This document shows positions 46,133 through 55,761 of a stretch of 64,000 nt of DNA, one piece after another (position 1 is the first letter of the stretch; each line of letters begins with the position of its first letter). The notes under the pieces were generated by a model, which made no database searches, was not told where the DNA came from, and worked only from the letters and a program-made list of their open reading frames with translations. This DNA is from Actinomadura_E scrupuli. Lineage in GTDB: Bacteria > Actinomycetota > Actinomycetes > Streptosporangiales > Streptosporangiaceae. The DNA lies in assembly GCF_050971785.1 (NCBI RefSeq), contig NZ_JBPCCU010000001.1, positions 186,001 to 250,000 of the forward strand, written 5' to 3'. The position numbers and the translations under genes are program-made.

Positions 46133-48244
46133 GTGGCTACTCACACCGGTGTGGACCTGTCCAAGGTCCGCAACATCGGGATCATGGCTCACATCGACGC
46201 GGGCAAGACCACGACGACCGAGCGCATCCTCTACTACACGGGGATGAGCTACAAGATCGGCGAGGTCCACGACGGAGCTGCGACCACCGACTGGATGGAA
46301 CAGGAGCAGGAGCGCGGCATCACGATCACGTCTGCCGCGGTGACCTGCAAGTGGCCGGTCGACAAGGTCGAGCACACCATCAACATCATCGACACCCCCG
46401 GGCACGTCGACTTCACCGTTGAGGTGGAGCGGTCGCTCCGGGTGCTCGACGGCGCGGTCGCCGTGTTCGACGGCGTCGCCGGTGTCGAGCCGCAGTCCGA
46501 GACCGTGTGGCGTCAGGCCGACCGGTACGGCGTGCCGCGGATCTGCTTCGTTAACAAGCTCGACCGGGTCGGCGCTGAGTTCCACCGCTGCGTCGACATG
46601 ATCGTCAACCGGCTGAGCGCGGTGCCGCTGGTGCTGCAGCTGCCGATCGGCGCCGAGGCGGACTTCAAGGGCGTCATCGACCTGGTCGGCATGAAGGCCC
46701 TGGTCTGGAACGCCGAGGCCAAGCTGGGCGAGATGTACGACAGCGTCGACATCCCCGACAGCCACGCCGACGTCGCGCGTGAGTGGCACGACAAGCTGAT
46801 CGAGACGCTGGCCGAGGCCGACGACGAGATCATGGAGCTGTACCTCGAGGGCAACGAGCCCACCGAGGAGCAGGTGATCCCGGCGATCCGGCGGGCCACT
46901 CTCGCGGCCAAGCTCACTCCGGTGCTGTGCGGCACGGCCTTCAAGAACAAGGGCGTGCAGCCGCTGCTCGACGCCATCGTGCGTTACCTCCCCTCGCCGG
47001 TCGACGTGGACGCCATCGAGGGCCACAAGATGGGCAACGAGGACGTCGTCATCGCCCGCAAGCCGAGCGAGGACGAGCCCTTCGCCGGTCTGGCATTCAA
47101 GATCATGAGCGACCCCCACCTGGGCAAGCTCACCTTCGTCCGGGTCTACTCGGGCGTGCTCGAGACCGGCACGGCGGTGCTCAACAGCGTGCGCGACCGC
47201 AAGGAGCGCATCGGCAAGATCTACCGGATGCACGCGAACAAGCGTGAGGAGATCGAGCGCGTGGGCGCCGGCGACATCGTCGCCGTCATGGGCCTCAAGC
47301 AGACCACCACCGGTGAGACGCTGTGCGACCCGGGCAACCCGGTGATCCTGGAGTCCATGACCTTCCCCGCGCCGGTCATCCACGTCGCGATCGAGCCGAA
47401 GACCAAGGTCGACCAGCAGAAGCTGGGCACCGCGATCCAGCGGCTCGCCGAGGAGGACCCGTCCTTCCAGGTCCGTACGGACGAGGAGACCGGGCAGACC
47501 ATCATCGCGGGCATGGGCGAGCTCCACCTGGAGATCCTCGTCGACCGGATGAAGCGCGAGTTCAAGGTCGACGCCAACGTCGGCCGTCCGCAGGTGGCGT
47601 ACCGCGAGACCATCCGCCGCACGGTGGACAAGCTCGAGTACACCCACAAGAAGCAGACGGGTGGCTCCGGCCAGTTCGGCCGGGTCATCATCAAGCTCGA
47701 GCCCCTCGGCGGCGGCAGCGACGCCTACGAGTTCGAGAACAAGGTGACCGGTGGCCGTATCCCGCGGGAGTACATCCCGTCCGTGGACGCGGGCTGCCAG
47801 GACGCCGCCGAGTTCGGGGTCCTCGCGGGCTACCCGATGGTCGGCATCAAGGTCACTCTGCTGGACGGCGCCTACCACGAGGTCGACTCCTCGGAAATGG
47901 CGTTCAAGGTGGCCGGCTCCATGGCGTTCAAGGAAGCGGCCCGCAAGGCCGACCCGGCGCTGCTGGAGCCCATGATGGCGGTGGAGGTCACCACGCCCGA
48001 GGACAACATGGGGGATGTGATCGGCGACCTCAACAGCCGCCGGGGCCAGATCCAGGCCATGGACGAAGTGCACGGCGCACGGGTCGTCAAGGCCATCGTT
48101 CCCCTCTCCGAGATGTTCGGCTACGTGGGTGATCTGCGCAGCAAGACCCAGGGCCGGGCTGTTTTCACCATGCAGTTCGACTCCTACGCGGAGGTTCCCG
48201 GGAACGTCGCGCAGGAGATCATCGCGAAGGCGCGGGGCGAATAA
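46133..48244 (+). CDS. fusA: Translation elongation factor G
   Basis: This 703-residue GTPase moves tRNA and mRNA through the ribosome after peptide transfer. The G motifs are AHIDAGKTTTTERIL, DTPGHVDFTVEV and NKLDRVGAEF, and the switch I region is RGITITSAAV. Domains II-V are complete, and the canonical length argues against a fusidic-acid-resistance paralog. It starts at GTG 46133. No frameshift or truncation is seen. Confidence 0.98.
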   Translation: MATHTGVDLSKVRNIGIMAHIDAGKTTTTERILYYTGMSYKIGEVHDGAATTDWMEQEQERGITITSAAVTCKWPVDKVEHTINIIDTPGHVDFTVEVERSLRVLDGAVAVFDGVAGVEPQSETVWRQADRYGVPRICFVNKLDRVGAEFHRCVDMIVNRLSAVPLVLQLPIGAEADFKGVIDLVGMKALVWNAEAKLGEMYDSVDIPDSHADVAREWHDKLIETLAEADDEIMELYLEGNEPTEEQVIPAIRRATLAAKLTPVLCGTAFKNKGVQPLLDAIVRYLPSPVDVDAIEGHKMGNEDVVIARKPSEDEPFAGLAFKIMSDPHLGKLTFVRVYSGVLETGTAVLNSVRDRKERIGKIYRMHANKREEIERVGAGDIVAVMGLKQTTTGETLCDPGNPVILESMTFPAPVIHVAIEPKTKVDQQKLGTAIQRLAEEDPSFQVRTDEETGQTIIAGMGELHLEILVDRMKREFKVDANVGRPQVAYRETIRRTVDKLEYTHKKQTGGSGQFGRVIIKLEPLGGGSDAYEFENKVTGGRIPREYIPSVDAGCQDAAEFGVLAGYPMVGIKVTLLDGAYHEVDSSEMAFKVAGSMAFKEAARKADPALLEPMMAVEVTTPEDNMGDVIGDLNSRRGQIQAMDEVHGARVVKAIVPLSEMFGYVGDLRSKTQGRAVFTMQFDSYAEVPGNVAQEIIAKARGE

Positions 48245-48330
48245 GCGCTGCTGCCGCAGACCAGCCAGACAAATAGCCAGAACCATCAAAGACGAACGTC
48301 GCAGGGCGTCAGATTCTCAAGGAGACACCA

Positions 48331-49524
48331 GTGGGCAAGGCCAAGTTCGAGCGGACGAAGCCGCACGTAAACATCGGCACCATTGGGCACATTGACCACG
48401 GTAAGACCACCCTTACCGCAGCGATCACCAAGGTGCTCCACGACCGGTACCCGAACCTCAACGCCGCCTCCGCCTTCGAGGACATCGACAAGGCGCCGGA
48501 GGAGCGCGAGCGCGGTATCACCATCTCGATCGCGCACGTCGAGTACCAGACCGAGAAGCGTCACTACGCGCACGTGGACTGCCCCGGTCACGCGGACTAC
48601 ATCAAGAACATGATCACGGGTGCCGCGCAGATGGACGGCGCGATCCTGGTCGTGGCCGCGACCGACGGCCCGATGCCGCAGACCAAGGAGCACGTGCTCC
48701 TGGCCCGCCAGGTCGGTGTTCCCTACATCGTCGTGGCGCTCAACAAGGCCGACATGGTCGACGACGAGGAGATCCTCGAGCTCGTCGAGCTGGAGGTCCG
48801 TGAGCTGCTGTCGGAGTACGAGTTCCCGGGCGACGACCTGCCGGTCGTGCGCGTCTCGGCGCTGAAGGCCCTCGAGGGCGACGCCGAGTGGGGCGAGAAG
48901 ATCATCGAGCTCATGACCGCCGTGGACGAGAACGTCCCCGAGCCGGTTCGTGACACCGAGAAGCCCTTCCTGATGCCGATCGAGGACGTTTTCTCGATCA
49001 CCGGTCGTGGCACCGTCGTCACCGGCCGGATCGAGCGCGGTGTCGTGAACGTCAACGAGACCGTCGACATCATCGGCATCAAGGAGAAGGCCACCACGAC
49101 GACCGTCACCGGCGTCGAGATGTTCCGCAAGCTGCTCGACCAGGGCATGGCCGGCGACAACGTCGGTCTGCTGCTGCGCGGCATCAAGCGTGAGGACGTC
49201 GAGCGCGGCCAGTGCATCATCAAGCCGGGCACCAACACCCCGCACACCGAGTTCGAGGCGCAGGTCTACATCCTGTCCAAGGACGAGGGCGGCCGCCACA
49301 CGCCGTTCTTCAACAACTACCGCCCGCAGTTCTACTTCCGCACCACGGACGTGACCGGCGTCGTGCACCTCCCCGAGGGCACGGAGATGGTCATGCCGGG
49401 CGACAACACCGAGATGCGCGTCGAGCTCATCCAGCCCATCGCCATGGAAGAGGGCCTGAAGTTCGCGATCCGGGAGGGTGGCCGCACCGTCGGCGCCGGC
49501 CGGGTCATCAAGATCCTCAAGTAG
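48331..49524 (+). CDS. tuf: Translation elongation factor Tu
   Basis: This 397-residue EF-Tu delivers aminoacyl-tRNA to the A site. It starts at GTG 48331 behind AAGGAGAC. The G motifs are GHIDHGKTTLTAAI, DCPGHADYIKNM and NKADMVDD. The kirromycin/elfamycin contact region appears ordinary, with no obvious resistance change by eye. It is the last str-operon gene; a large hairpin lies between it and rpsJ. Confidence 0.98.
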   Translation: MGKAKFERTKPHVNIGTIGHIDHGKTTLTAAITKVLHDRYPNLNAASAFEDIDKAPEERERGITISIAHVEYQTEKRHYAHVDCPGHADYIKNMITGAAQMDGAILVVAATDGPMPQTKEHVLLARQVGVPYIVVALNKADMVDDEEILELVELEVRELLSEYEFPGDDLPVVRVSALKALEGDAEWGEKIIELMTAVDENVPEPVRDTEKPFLMPIEDVFSITGRGTVVTGRIERGVVNVNETVDIIGIKEKATTTTVTGVEMFRKLLDQGMAGDNVGLLLRGIKREDVERGQCIIKPGTNTPHTEFEAQVYILSKDEGGRHTPFFNNYRPQFYFRTTDVTGVVHLPEGTEMVMPGDNTEMRVELIQPIAMEEGLKFAIREGGRTVGAGRVIKILK

Positions 49525-49550
49525 TAACAGCAGCAACCGGTCGTCGTCAC

Positions 49551-49616
49551 GGACCCGCGGGGGGCATGCCCCCACCGTCCTCAGGGGCGGACGGGGCCAA
49601 GGCCCCCCGCGGGTCC
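49551..49616 (+). terminator. Large GC hairpin between tuf and rpsJ
   Basis: GGACCCGCGGGGGG (49551-49564) pairs perfectly over 14 bases with 49603-49616, enclosing an inner structured loop. There is no T-tract. It probably ends or attenuates the str transcript before the S10 genes. No clear S10 promoter was found in the short space left before rpsJ. Confidence 0.7.
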
Positions 49617-49673
49617 GCGGCACGATCTCCGAAGTAACCAGCGGCACTACCAGTAAAGGACACCGAGGCCACC

Positions 49674-49982
49674 ATGGCGGGACAGAAGATCCGCATCCGG
49701 CTCAAGGCCTACGACCACGAGGTCATTGACTCCTCGGCGAAGAAGATCGTCGAGACGGTGACGCGGACGGGCGCCAAGGTCGCGGGCCCGGTGCCGCTGC
49801 CGACCGAGAAGAACGTGTACTGCGTCATCCGCTCGCCGCACAAGTACAAGGACTCGCGCGAGCACTTCGAGATGCGCACGCACAAGCGGCTGATCGACAT
49901 CATCGATCCGACGCCCAAGACGGTCGACTCGCTCATGCGGCTCGACCTTCCGGCCGGCGTCGACATCGAGATCAAGCTCTAA
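49674..49982 (+). CDS. rpsJ: 30S ribosomal protein S10
   Basis: This 102-residue S10 begins MAGQKIRIRLKAYDHEVID. It is part of the 30S head and of the NusB-S10 antitermination complex. It opens the S10 operon (rpsJ-rplCDWB-rpsS-rplV-rpsC-rplP-rpmC-rpsQ). The full length is conserved. Confidence 0.98.
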   Translation: MAGQKIRIRLKAYDHEVIDSSAKKIVETVTRTGAKVAGPVPLPTEKNVYCVIRSPHKYKDSREHFEMRTHKRLIDIIDPTPKTVDSLMRLDLPAGVDIEIKL

Positions 49983-49995
49983 GGACGCGCCAGAG

Positions 49996-50646
49996 ATGAG
50001 TAACAACAGGAAGGGCGTCCTGGGCGAGAAGCTCGGAATGACCCAGGTCTTCGACGATGAGGGCCGGATGGTTCCGGTGACCGTCGTCCAGGCCGGGCCG
50101 TGTGTCGTCACCAAGGTCCGTACCGCCGAGTCCGACGGCTACCAGGCCGTCCAGCTCGGTTATGGGCAGATCGACCCGCGCAAGGTGAACAAGCCGCGCA
50201 CGGGTCACTTCGAGAAGGCGGGCGTGACCCCACGCCGCTACCTCGTCGAACTGCGGACCGACGACGCCTCCGAGTACGACCTCGGCCAGGAGATCACCGT
50301 TGAGGTCTTCGAGGCCGGCGCCAGGATCGACGTCACAGGCACCAGCAAGGGCAAGGGCACCGCGGGTGTCATGAAGCGCCACGGGTTCAAGGGCCTCGGC
50401 GCTTCGCACGGCACGCAGCGCAAGCACCGTTCGCCCGGCTCCATCGGCGGTTGCGCGACCCCGGGTCGCGTCTTCAAGGGCATGCGCATGGCCGGGCGGC
50501 ACGGCAACGCCCGCACGACCGTCCAGAACCTGACCGTCCACGCCATCGACGCGGAGAAGGGCCTGCTGCTCATCAAGGGCGCTATCCCCGGTCCGAACGG
50601 CGGCCTGGTTCTGGTCCGTACCTCGGTGAAGGGAGCGGGCAAGTGA
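49996..50646 (+). CDS. rplC: 50S ribosomal protein L3
   Basis: This 216-residue L3 folds 23S rRNA near the peptidyl-transferase centre. It begins MSNNRKGVLGEKLGMTQVFD, and the extended loop (HGTQRKHRSPGSIGGCATPG) that reaches toward the catalytic site is intact. It lies 13 bases after rpsJ and overlaps rplD by GTGA. Confidence 0.98.
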   Translation: MSNNRKGVLGEKLGMTQVFDDEGRMVPVTVVQAGPCVVTKVRTAESDGYQAVQLGYGQIDPRKVNKPRTGHFEKAGVTPRRYLVELRTDDASEYDLGQEITVEVFEAGARIDVTGTSKGKGTAGVMKRHGFKGLGASHGTQRKHRSPGSIGGCATPGRVFKGMRMAGRHGNARTTVQNLTVHAIDAEKGLLLIKGAIPGPNGGLVLVRTSVKGAGK

Positions 50647-51263
50647 CCAGCAAGCTGGACATCGAGCTGGCCCCCGGGATCTTCGACCAGAAGGTCAACA
50701 TTCCGTTGATCCACCAGGTCGTCGTCGCGCAGCTGGCCGCGGCCCGTCAGGGCACGCACAAGGCCAAGACCCGCGGCGAGGTCTCCGGTGGCGGCAGGAA
50801 GCCGTACCGGCAGAAGGGCACCGGCCGGGCGCGCCAGGGCTCCACGCGAGCCCCGCAGTTCGCCGGCGGTGGCGTCGTCCACGGCCCGCAGCCGCGTGAC
50901 TACAGCCAGCGGACGCCCAAGAAGATGAAGGCGGCCGCGCTGCGCGGTGCGCTCTCGGACCGGGCTTCGCACGGCCGCGTGCACGTGGTCAGCGCTCTGC
51001 TCGAGGGCGACGCGCCCAAGACCAAGGACGCTCTGACCGCTCTGCGTTCGGTGATCGAGGCCAACCGTGTGCTCCTGGTCCTGGACCGGGAGGACGAGGT
51101 GACCTGGAAGAGCCTGCGCAACGAGCCGAGCGTGCATGTGATCATGTCCGACCAGCTCAACACCTACGACGTCCTCGTCAACGACGAGGTCGTCTTCACC
51201 GAGAAGGCGTACGAGGACTTCCTCGCCCACGCGACGAAGACGAAGCAGGGGAGCGACAAGTGA
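50643..51263 (+). CDS. rplD: 50S ribosomal protein L4
   Basis: This 206-residue L4 lines the peptide exit tunnel through its loop (GRKPYRQKGTGRARQGSTR). GTG 50643 overlaps the L3 stop; the longer open frame back to 50451 lies inside rplC. In E. coli L4 represses its own operon; no such leader was resolved here. It overlaps rplW by GTGA. Confidence 0.97.
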   Translation: MTSKLDIELAPGIFDQKVNIPLIHQVVVAQLAAARQGTHKAKTRGEVSGGGRKPYRQKGTGRARQGSTRAPQFAGGGVVHGPQPRDYSQRTPKKMKAAALRGALSDRASHGRVHVVSALLEGDAPKTKDALTALRSVIEANRVLLVLDREDEVTWKSLRNEPSVHVIMSDQLNTYDVLVNDEVVFTEKAYEDFLAHATKTKQGSDK

Positions 51264-51562
51264 ACAAGATCGCTGACCCCCGGGACATCCTCCTCGCGCC
51301 GGTCGTCTCGGAGAAGAGCTACGGACTGCTGGACGAGAACAAGTACACGTTCCTCGTGGCACTGCACGCCAACAAGACCCAGATCAAGCAGGCGGTCGAG
51401 TCGGTGTTCGGGGTCAAGGTCGTGAGCGTGAACACGATCAACCGGCCTGGCAAGCGCAAGCGGACCAAGTACGGCTATGGAAAGCGTCCGGACACCCGGC
51501 GCGCCATCGTCAGCCTGGCCGAGGGCGAGCGCATCGACATCTTCGGCGGCCCGGCCGCCTAG
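51260..51562 (+). CDS. rplW: 50S ribosomal protein L23
   Basis: This 100-residue L23 sits at the tunnel exit and docks trigger factor and SRP. The start is GTG 51260 (VNKIADPRDILLAPVVSEKS), coupled to the L4 stop. The extended loop GKRKRTKYGYGKRPDTRRA is intact. Confidence 0.98.
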   Translation: MNKIADPRDILLAPVVSEKSYGLLDENKYTFLVALHANKTQIKQAVESVFGVKVVSVNTINRPGKRKRTKYGYGKRPDTRRAIVSLAEGERIDIFGGPAA

Positions 51563-51601
51563 GCCGGCAGCACCGAGGTAGATAAGGGATGAACGAATAA
51601 G

Positions 51602-52435
51602 ATGGGCATCCGTAAGTACAAGCCGACGACCCCGGGTCGTCGAGGCTCGAGCGTGGCCGACTTCGTCGAAGTCACCCGCCGCGAGCCCGAGAAGTCGCTG
51701 CTGCGGCCGCTCCCGAAGAAGGGCGGCCGGAACGCGCACGGCCGGATCACCACCCGTCACCAGGGTGGCGGTCACAAGCGCGCGTACCGAGTGATCGACT
51801 TCCGGCGCCATGACAAGGACGGCGTGCCGGCGAAGGTCGCGCACATCGAGTACGACCCGAACCGCACCGCTCGCATCGCGCTGCTGCACTACGCCGACGG
51901 GGAGAAGCGCTACATCCTCTGCCCGTCCGGCCTCAAGCAGGGCGACCGGGTCGAGAACGGCGTGGGCTCGGACATCAAGCCCGGCAACTGCCTGCCGCTG
52001 CGCAACATCCCGACGGGTACGGTCGTGCACGCCATCGAGCTGAAGCCTGGTGGCGGCGCGAAGCTGGCCCGCTCGGCGGGCTCCGGCTGCCAGCTGCTGG
52101 CCAAGGAGGGCAAGTACGTCACCCTCCGGATGCCCTCGGGCGAGATGCGCCTGGTCGACGCGCGCTGCCGCGCCACCATCGGCGAGGTCGGCAACGCCGA
52201 GCAGTCGAACATCAACTGGGGCAAGGCCGGCCGGATGCGGTGGAAGGGCAAGCGCCCGACCGTCCGCGGAGTCGCCATGAACCCGATCGACCACCCGCAC
52301 GGTGGTGGTGAGGGCAAGACGTCCGGCGGACGCCACCCGGTCAGCCCGTGGGGCCAGAAGGAAGGCCGCACGCGCCAGGCCAACAAGGCCAGCGACCGGC
52401 TCATCATCCGTCGGCGCAGCAAGAAGAAGCGGTAG
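51602..52435 (+). CDS. rplB: 50S ribosomal protein L2
   Basis: This 277-residue L2 helps join the subunits and supports peptide-bond formation. It begins MGIRKYKPTTPGRRGSSVAD. The conserved C-terminal block (GVAMNPIDHPHGGGEGKTSG) includes the important His. It follows rplW by 39 bases. Confidence 0.98.
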   Translation: MGIRKYKPTTPGRRGSSVADFVEVTRREPEKSLLRPLPKKGGRNAHGRITTRHQGGGHKRAYRVIDFRRHDKDGVPAKVAHIEYDPNRTARIALLHYADGEKRYILCPSGLKQGDRVENGVGSDIKPGNCLPLRNIPTGTVVHAIELKPGGGAKLARSAGSGCQLLAKEGKYVTLRMPSGEMRLVDARCRATIGEVGNAEQSNINWGKAGRMRWKGKRPTVRGVAMNPIDHPHGGGEGKTSGGRHPVSPWGQKEGRTRQANKASDRLIIRRRSKKKR

Positions 52436-52447
52436 GAGTCGCCTGTC

Positions 52448-52729
52448 ATGCCACGTAGCCTTAAGAAGGGCCCGTTCGTGGACGACCACCTCATGAAGAA
52501 GGTGGATGTCCAAAACGACAAGGGCACCAAGTCCGTCATCAAGACGTGGTCGCGGCGCTCCATGATCGTGCCGGAGATGATCGGTCACACGATCGCCGTG
52601 CACGACGGCCGCAAGCACGTCCCGGTGTTCATCAACGACGCCATGGTCGGGCACAAGCTCGGGGAGTTCGCCCCGACCCGTACGTACCGGGGTCACGTCA
52701 AGGAAGACCGCCGCAGCCGCCGAGGCTGA
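52448..52729 (+). CDS. rpsS: 30S ribosomal protein S19
   Basis: This 93-residue S19 (MPRSLKKGPFVDDHLMKKVD) contacts the A-site finger in the 30S head. The HNDAMVGHKLGEF-type segment reads INDAMVGHKLGEFAPTRTY and is normal. It lies 12 bases after rplB. Confidence 0.98.
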   Translation: MPRSLKKGPFVDDHLMKKVDVQNDKGTKSVIKTWSRRSMIVPEMIGHTIAVHDGRKHVPVFINDAMVGHKLGEFAPTRTYRGHVKEDRRSRRG

Positions 52730-52758
52730 GCGCGCACCGTAGGAGAGAGGGAACAGCG

Positions 52759-53165
52759 ATGGAAGCCAGGGCCCAGGCGCGATTCATTCGCGTCACGCCC
52801 AGGAAGGCCCGCCGCGTGGTGGACCTCATCCGTGGCATGTCGGCCACGGAGGCTCAGGCGGTGCTGCGTTTCGCCCCCCAGGCCGCGAGCGAGCCGGTCG
52901 GCAAGGTGCTCGACAGCGCCATCGCCAACGCCGGGCACAACTTCAAGCTCGACACCGACACGCTCGTCGTGAGCCGTGCCTGGGTCGACGAGGGCCCGAC
53001 GCTGAAGCGGTTCCGGCCGCGCGCACAGGGCCGGGCATACCGCATCAACAAGCGCACCAGCCACATCACCGTGATCGTGGAGCCGAAGCCGGACAAGGCC
53101 TCGGCCGGCGCCGGACGAGCGTCTGAGCGTGCCTCGGGCACGAGTAAGGCGAGGAGGACCCGATA

Positions 53166-53166
<1 letters not shown>
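52759..53166 (+). CDS. rplV: 50S ribosomal protein L22
   Basis: This 135-residue L22 lines the exit tunnel with its beta hairpin (LKRFRPRAQGRAYRINKRTS). ATG 52759 has GAGAGAGGGAACAG upstream; the open frame to 52546 lies in rpsS. A Ser/Ala/Gly-rich basic tail of about 20 residues is longer than in E. coli L22. It overlaps rpsC by TAATG. Confidence 0.97.
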
Positions 53167-54035
<869 letters not shown>

Positions 54036-54042
54036 GTGACCA

Positions 54043-54459
54043 ATGCTGATCCCTCGCAAGGTCAAGCACCGTAAGCAGCACCACCCCCGCCGTCGTGGCA
54101 TGGCCAAGGGTGGCACCAAGGTAACATTCGGTGAGTTCGGCATTCAGGCCGTCGAGCCCGCCTATGTCACCAACCGGCAGATCGAAGCCGCTCGTATCGC
54201 GATGACCCGGCACATCAAGCGTGGCGGAAAGGTCTGGATCAACATCTTCCCGGACCGTCCGCTCACCAAGAAGCCGGCCGAGACCCGCATGGGTTCCGGT
54301 AAGGGTTCGCCCGAGTGGTGGATCGCCAACGTCAAGCCCGGCCGGGTCATGTTCGAGCTGGCCGGAGTTCCGGAGCCGCTGGCTCGCGAGGCCATGCGCC
54401 GCGCGATGCACAAGCTTCCCATGAAGTGCAAGTTCGTGAAGCGTGAGGTGGGTGAGTAA
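54043..54459 (+). CDS. rplP: 50S ribosomal protein L16
   Basis: This 138-residue L16 (MLIPRKVKHRKQHHPRRRGM) lies between the A site and the factor-binding region of 23S rRNA. The segment GSGKGSPEWWIANVKPGRVM is canonical. It overlaps rpmC by TAATG. Confidence 0.98.
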   Translation: MLIPRKVKHRKQHHPRRRGMAKGGTKVTFGEFGIQAVEPAYVTNRQIEAARIAMTRHIKRGGKVWINIFPDRPLTKKPAETRMGSGKGSPEWWIANVKPGRVMFELAGVPEPLAREAMRRAMHKLPMKCKFVKREVGE

Positions 54460-54707
54460 TGGCCAAGGCTCTTACCGCCGACGACCTGCGGACGCAGCCC
54501 GAGGAAGAGCTGGTCTCCAAGCTGAAGGAAGCCAAGGAGGAGCTGTTCAACCTCCGCTTCCAGGGCGCGACCGGTCAGCTCGAAAGCCACGGGCGGCTCC
54601 GGGCCGTGAAGCGCGAGATCGCCCGCATCTACACCGTGATGCGGGAGCGGGAGCTCGGCATCGTCACGGTCGCCGAGGAGCCCGTGGAGGACAAGAACGA
54701 TGACTGA
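54459..54707 (+). CDS. rpmC: 50S ribosomal protein L29
   Basis: This 82-residue L29 has two long helices and sits by the tunnel exit next to L23. It begins MAKALTADDLRTQPEEELVS and contains ELFNLRFQGATGQLESHGRL. The acidic C-terminus extends a little beyond the short form. It overlaps rpsQ by 8 bases. Confidence 0.97.
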   Translation: MAKALTADDLRTQPEEELVSKLKEAKEELFNLRFQGATGQLESHGRLRAVKREIARIYTVMRERELGIVTVAEEPVEDKNDD

Positions 54708-54972
54708 GCAGCAGACGCACGTGCGTGGCAACCGCAAGGTCCGCGAGGGCCTCGTCGTCAGCGACAAGATGGACAAGACCGTCGTCGTCGCCGTCGAGGA
54801 CCGCGTGAAGCACGCGCTGTACGGCAAGATCATTCGTCGTACGACGAAGTACAAGGCACACGACGAGGCCAATGAATGTGGCATCGGCGACCGGGTCCGC
54901 CTGATGGAGACCCGTCCGCTGTCGGCCACCAAGCGCTGGCGCGTCATCGAGGTGCTCGAGAAGGCCAAGTAA
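54700..54972 (+). CDS. rpsQ: 30S ribosomal protein S17
   Basis: This 90-residue S17 is a primary binder of 16S rRNA. It contains VSDKMDKTVVVAVEDRVKHA and YKAHDEANECGIGDRVRLME, both typical. The ATG lies inside the rpmC end. It is the last gene of the S10 operon and is followed by a GC-rich double hairpin. Confidence 0.98.
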   Translation: MTEQQTHVRGNRKVREGLVVSDKMDKTVVVAVEDRVKHALYGKIIRRTTKYKAHDEANECGIGDRVRLMETRPLSATKRWRVIEVLEKAK

Positions 54973-54979
54973 GAGGAAC

Positions 54980-55020
54980 TGCGGGGGGCGACGCCCCCCG
55001 CACTCCCCCCTGACCGGGGG
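54980..55020 (+). terminator. Double hairpin at the S10/spc operon boundary
   Basis: TGCGGGGGGC (54980-54989) pairs with GCCCCCCGCA (54993-55002) around GAC; then CCCCC (55006-55010) pairs with GGGGG (55016-55020). No T-tract follows. This is where the S10 operon usually ends and the spc operon begins, so it is probably a terminator or attenuator. The rest of the gap to 55090 holds the rplN leader. Confidence 0.7.
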
Positions 55021-55090
55021 CTGAGACCACCCAGCAGGGGCAAATCCGCCAGGCTCGCAAGAGAACCGGTGTGACACACAGGAGTTGGAC

Positions 55091-55459
55091 GTGATTCAGC
55101 AGGAGTCGCGACTCAGGGTCGCCGACAACACGGGTGCCAAGGAGATTCTTTGCATCCGTGTGCTCGGCGGTTCGGGTCGGCGCTACGCGGGAATCGGCGA
55201 CATCATCGTCGGGACGGTGAAGGACGCCCTTCCCGGTGCCGGCGTCAAAAAGGGTGACGTCGTGAAGGCGGTCGTGGTGCGGACCCGCAAGGAGCGCCGG
55301 CGCGCCGACGGCTCCTACATCCGCTTCGACGAGAACGCGGCTGTGCTCATCAAGGACGGCGGGGACCCGCGCGGCACGCGCATCTTCGGCCCGGTGGGCC
55401 GGGAGCTTCGGGAGAAGAAGTTCATGCGCATCATCTCGCTTGCGCCGGAGGTGCTGTGA
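55091..55459 (+). CDS. rplN: 50S ribosomal protein L14
   Basis: This 122-residue L14 lies at the subunit interface. The start is GTG 55091 (VIQQESRLRVADNTGAKEIL) with AGGAG six bases upstream; TTG 55085 would touch that site. GTG 55091 gives exactly the family length. It is the first gene of the spc operon. Confidence 0.98.
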   Translation: MIQQESRLRVADNTGAKEILCIRVLGGSGRRYAGIGDIIVGTVKDALPGAGVKKGDVVKAVVVRTRKERRRADGSYIRFDENAAVLIKDGGDPRGTRIFGPVGRELREKKFMRIISLAPEVL

Positions 55460-55761
55460 TGAAGATCAAAAAGGGTGACGAAGTGATCGTCATCGCAGGC
55501 AAGGACAAGGGCGCCTCGGGCAAGGTCATCTCTGTTGACCGGGTCCGCCAGCGGGTCACCGTCGAGGGCTGCAACCTGGTGAAGAAGAACACCAAGGCCG
55601 ATGCCCAGGGCAAGGGCGGCGGGGTCATCACCGTGGAAGCGCCGCTGCACGTGAGCAACGTGCAGATCTCCGTGGACGGCAAGCCGACCAGGGTCGGCTA
55701 CCTGATCAAGGACGACGGCACGAAGGTCCGTGTTTCGCGCCGCACCGGCAAGGAAATCTGA
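55459..55761 (+). CDS. rplX: 50S ribosomal protein L24
   Basis: This 100-residue L24 starts 50S assembly. The KOW segment is KIKKGDEVIVIAGKDKGASG. ATG 55459 has GGAGG seven bases upstream and overlaps the L14 stop by one base; GTG 55456 is the alternative. It overlaps rplE by TGATG. Confidence 0.97.
   Translation: MKIKKGDEVIVIAGKDKGASGKVISVDRVRQRVTVEGCNLVKKNTKADAQGKGGGVITVEAPLHVSNVQISVDGKPTRVGYLIKDDGTKVRVSRRTGKEI

Noticed and set aside
46088..48289. 733-codon reverse-strand frame across fusA
   Set aside because: Shadow of a highly biased essential gene; composition is not protein-like.
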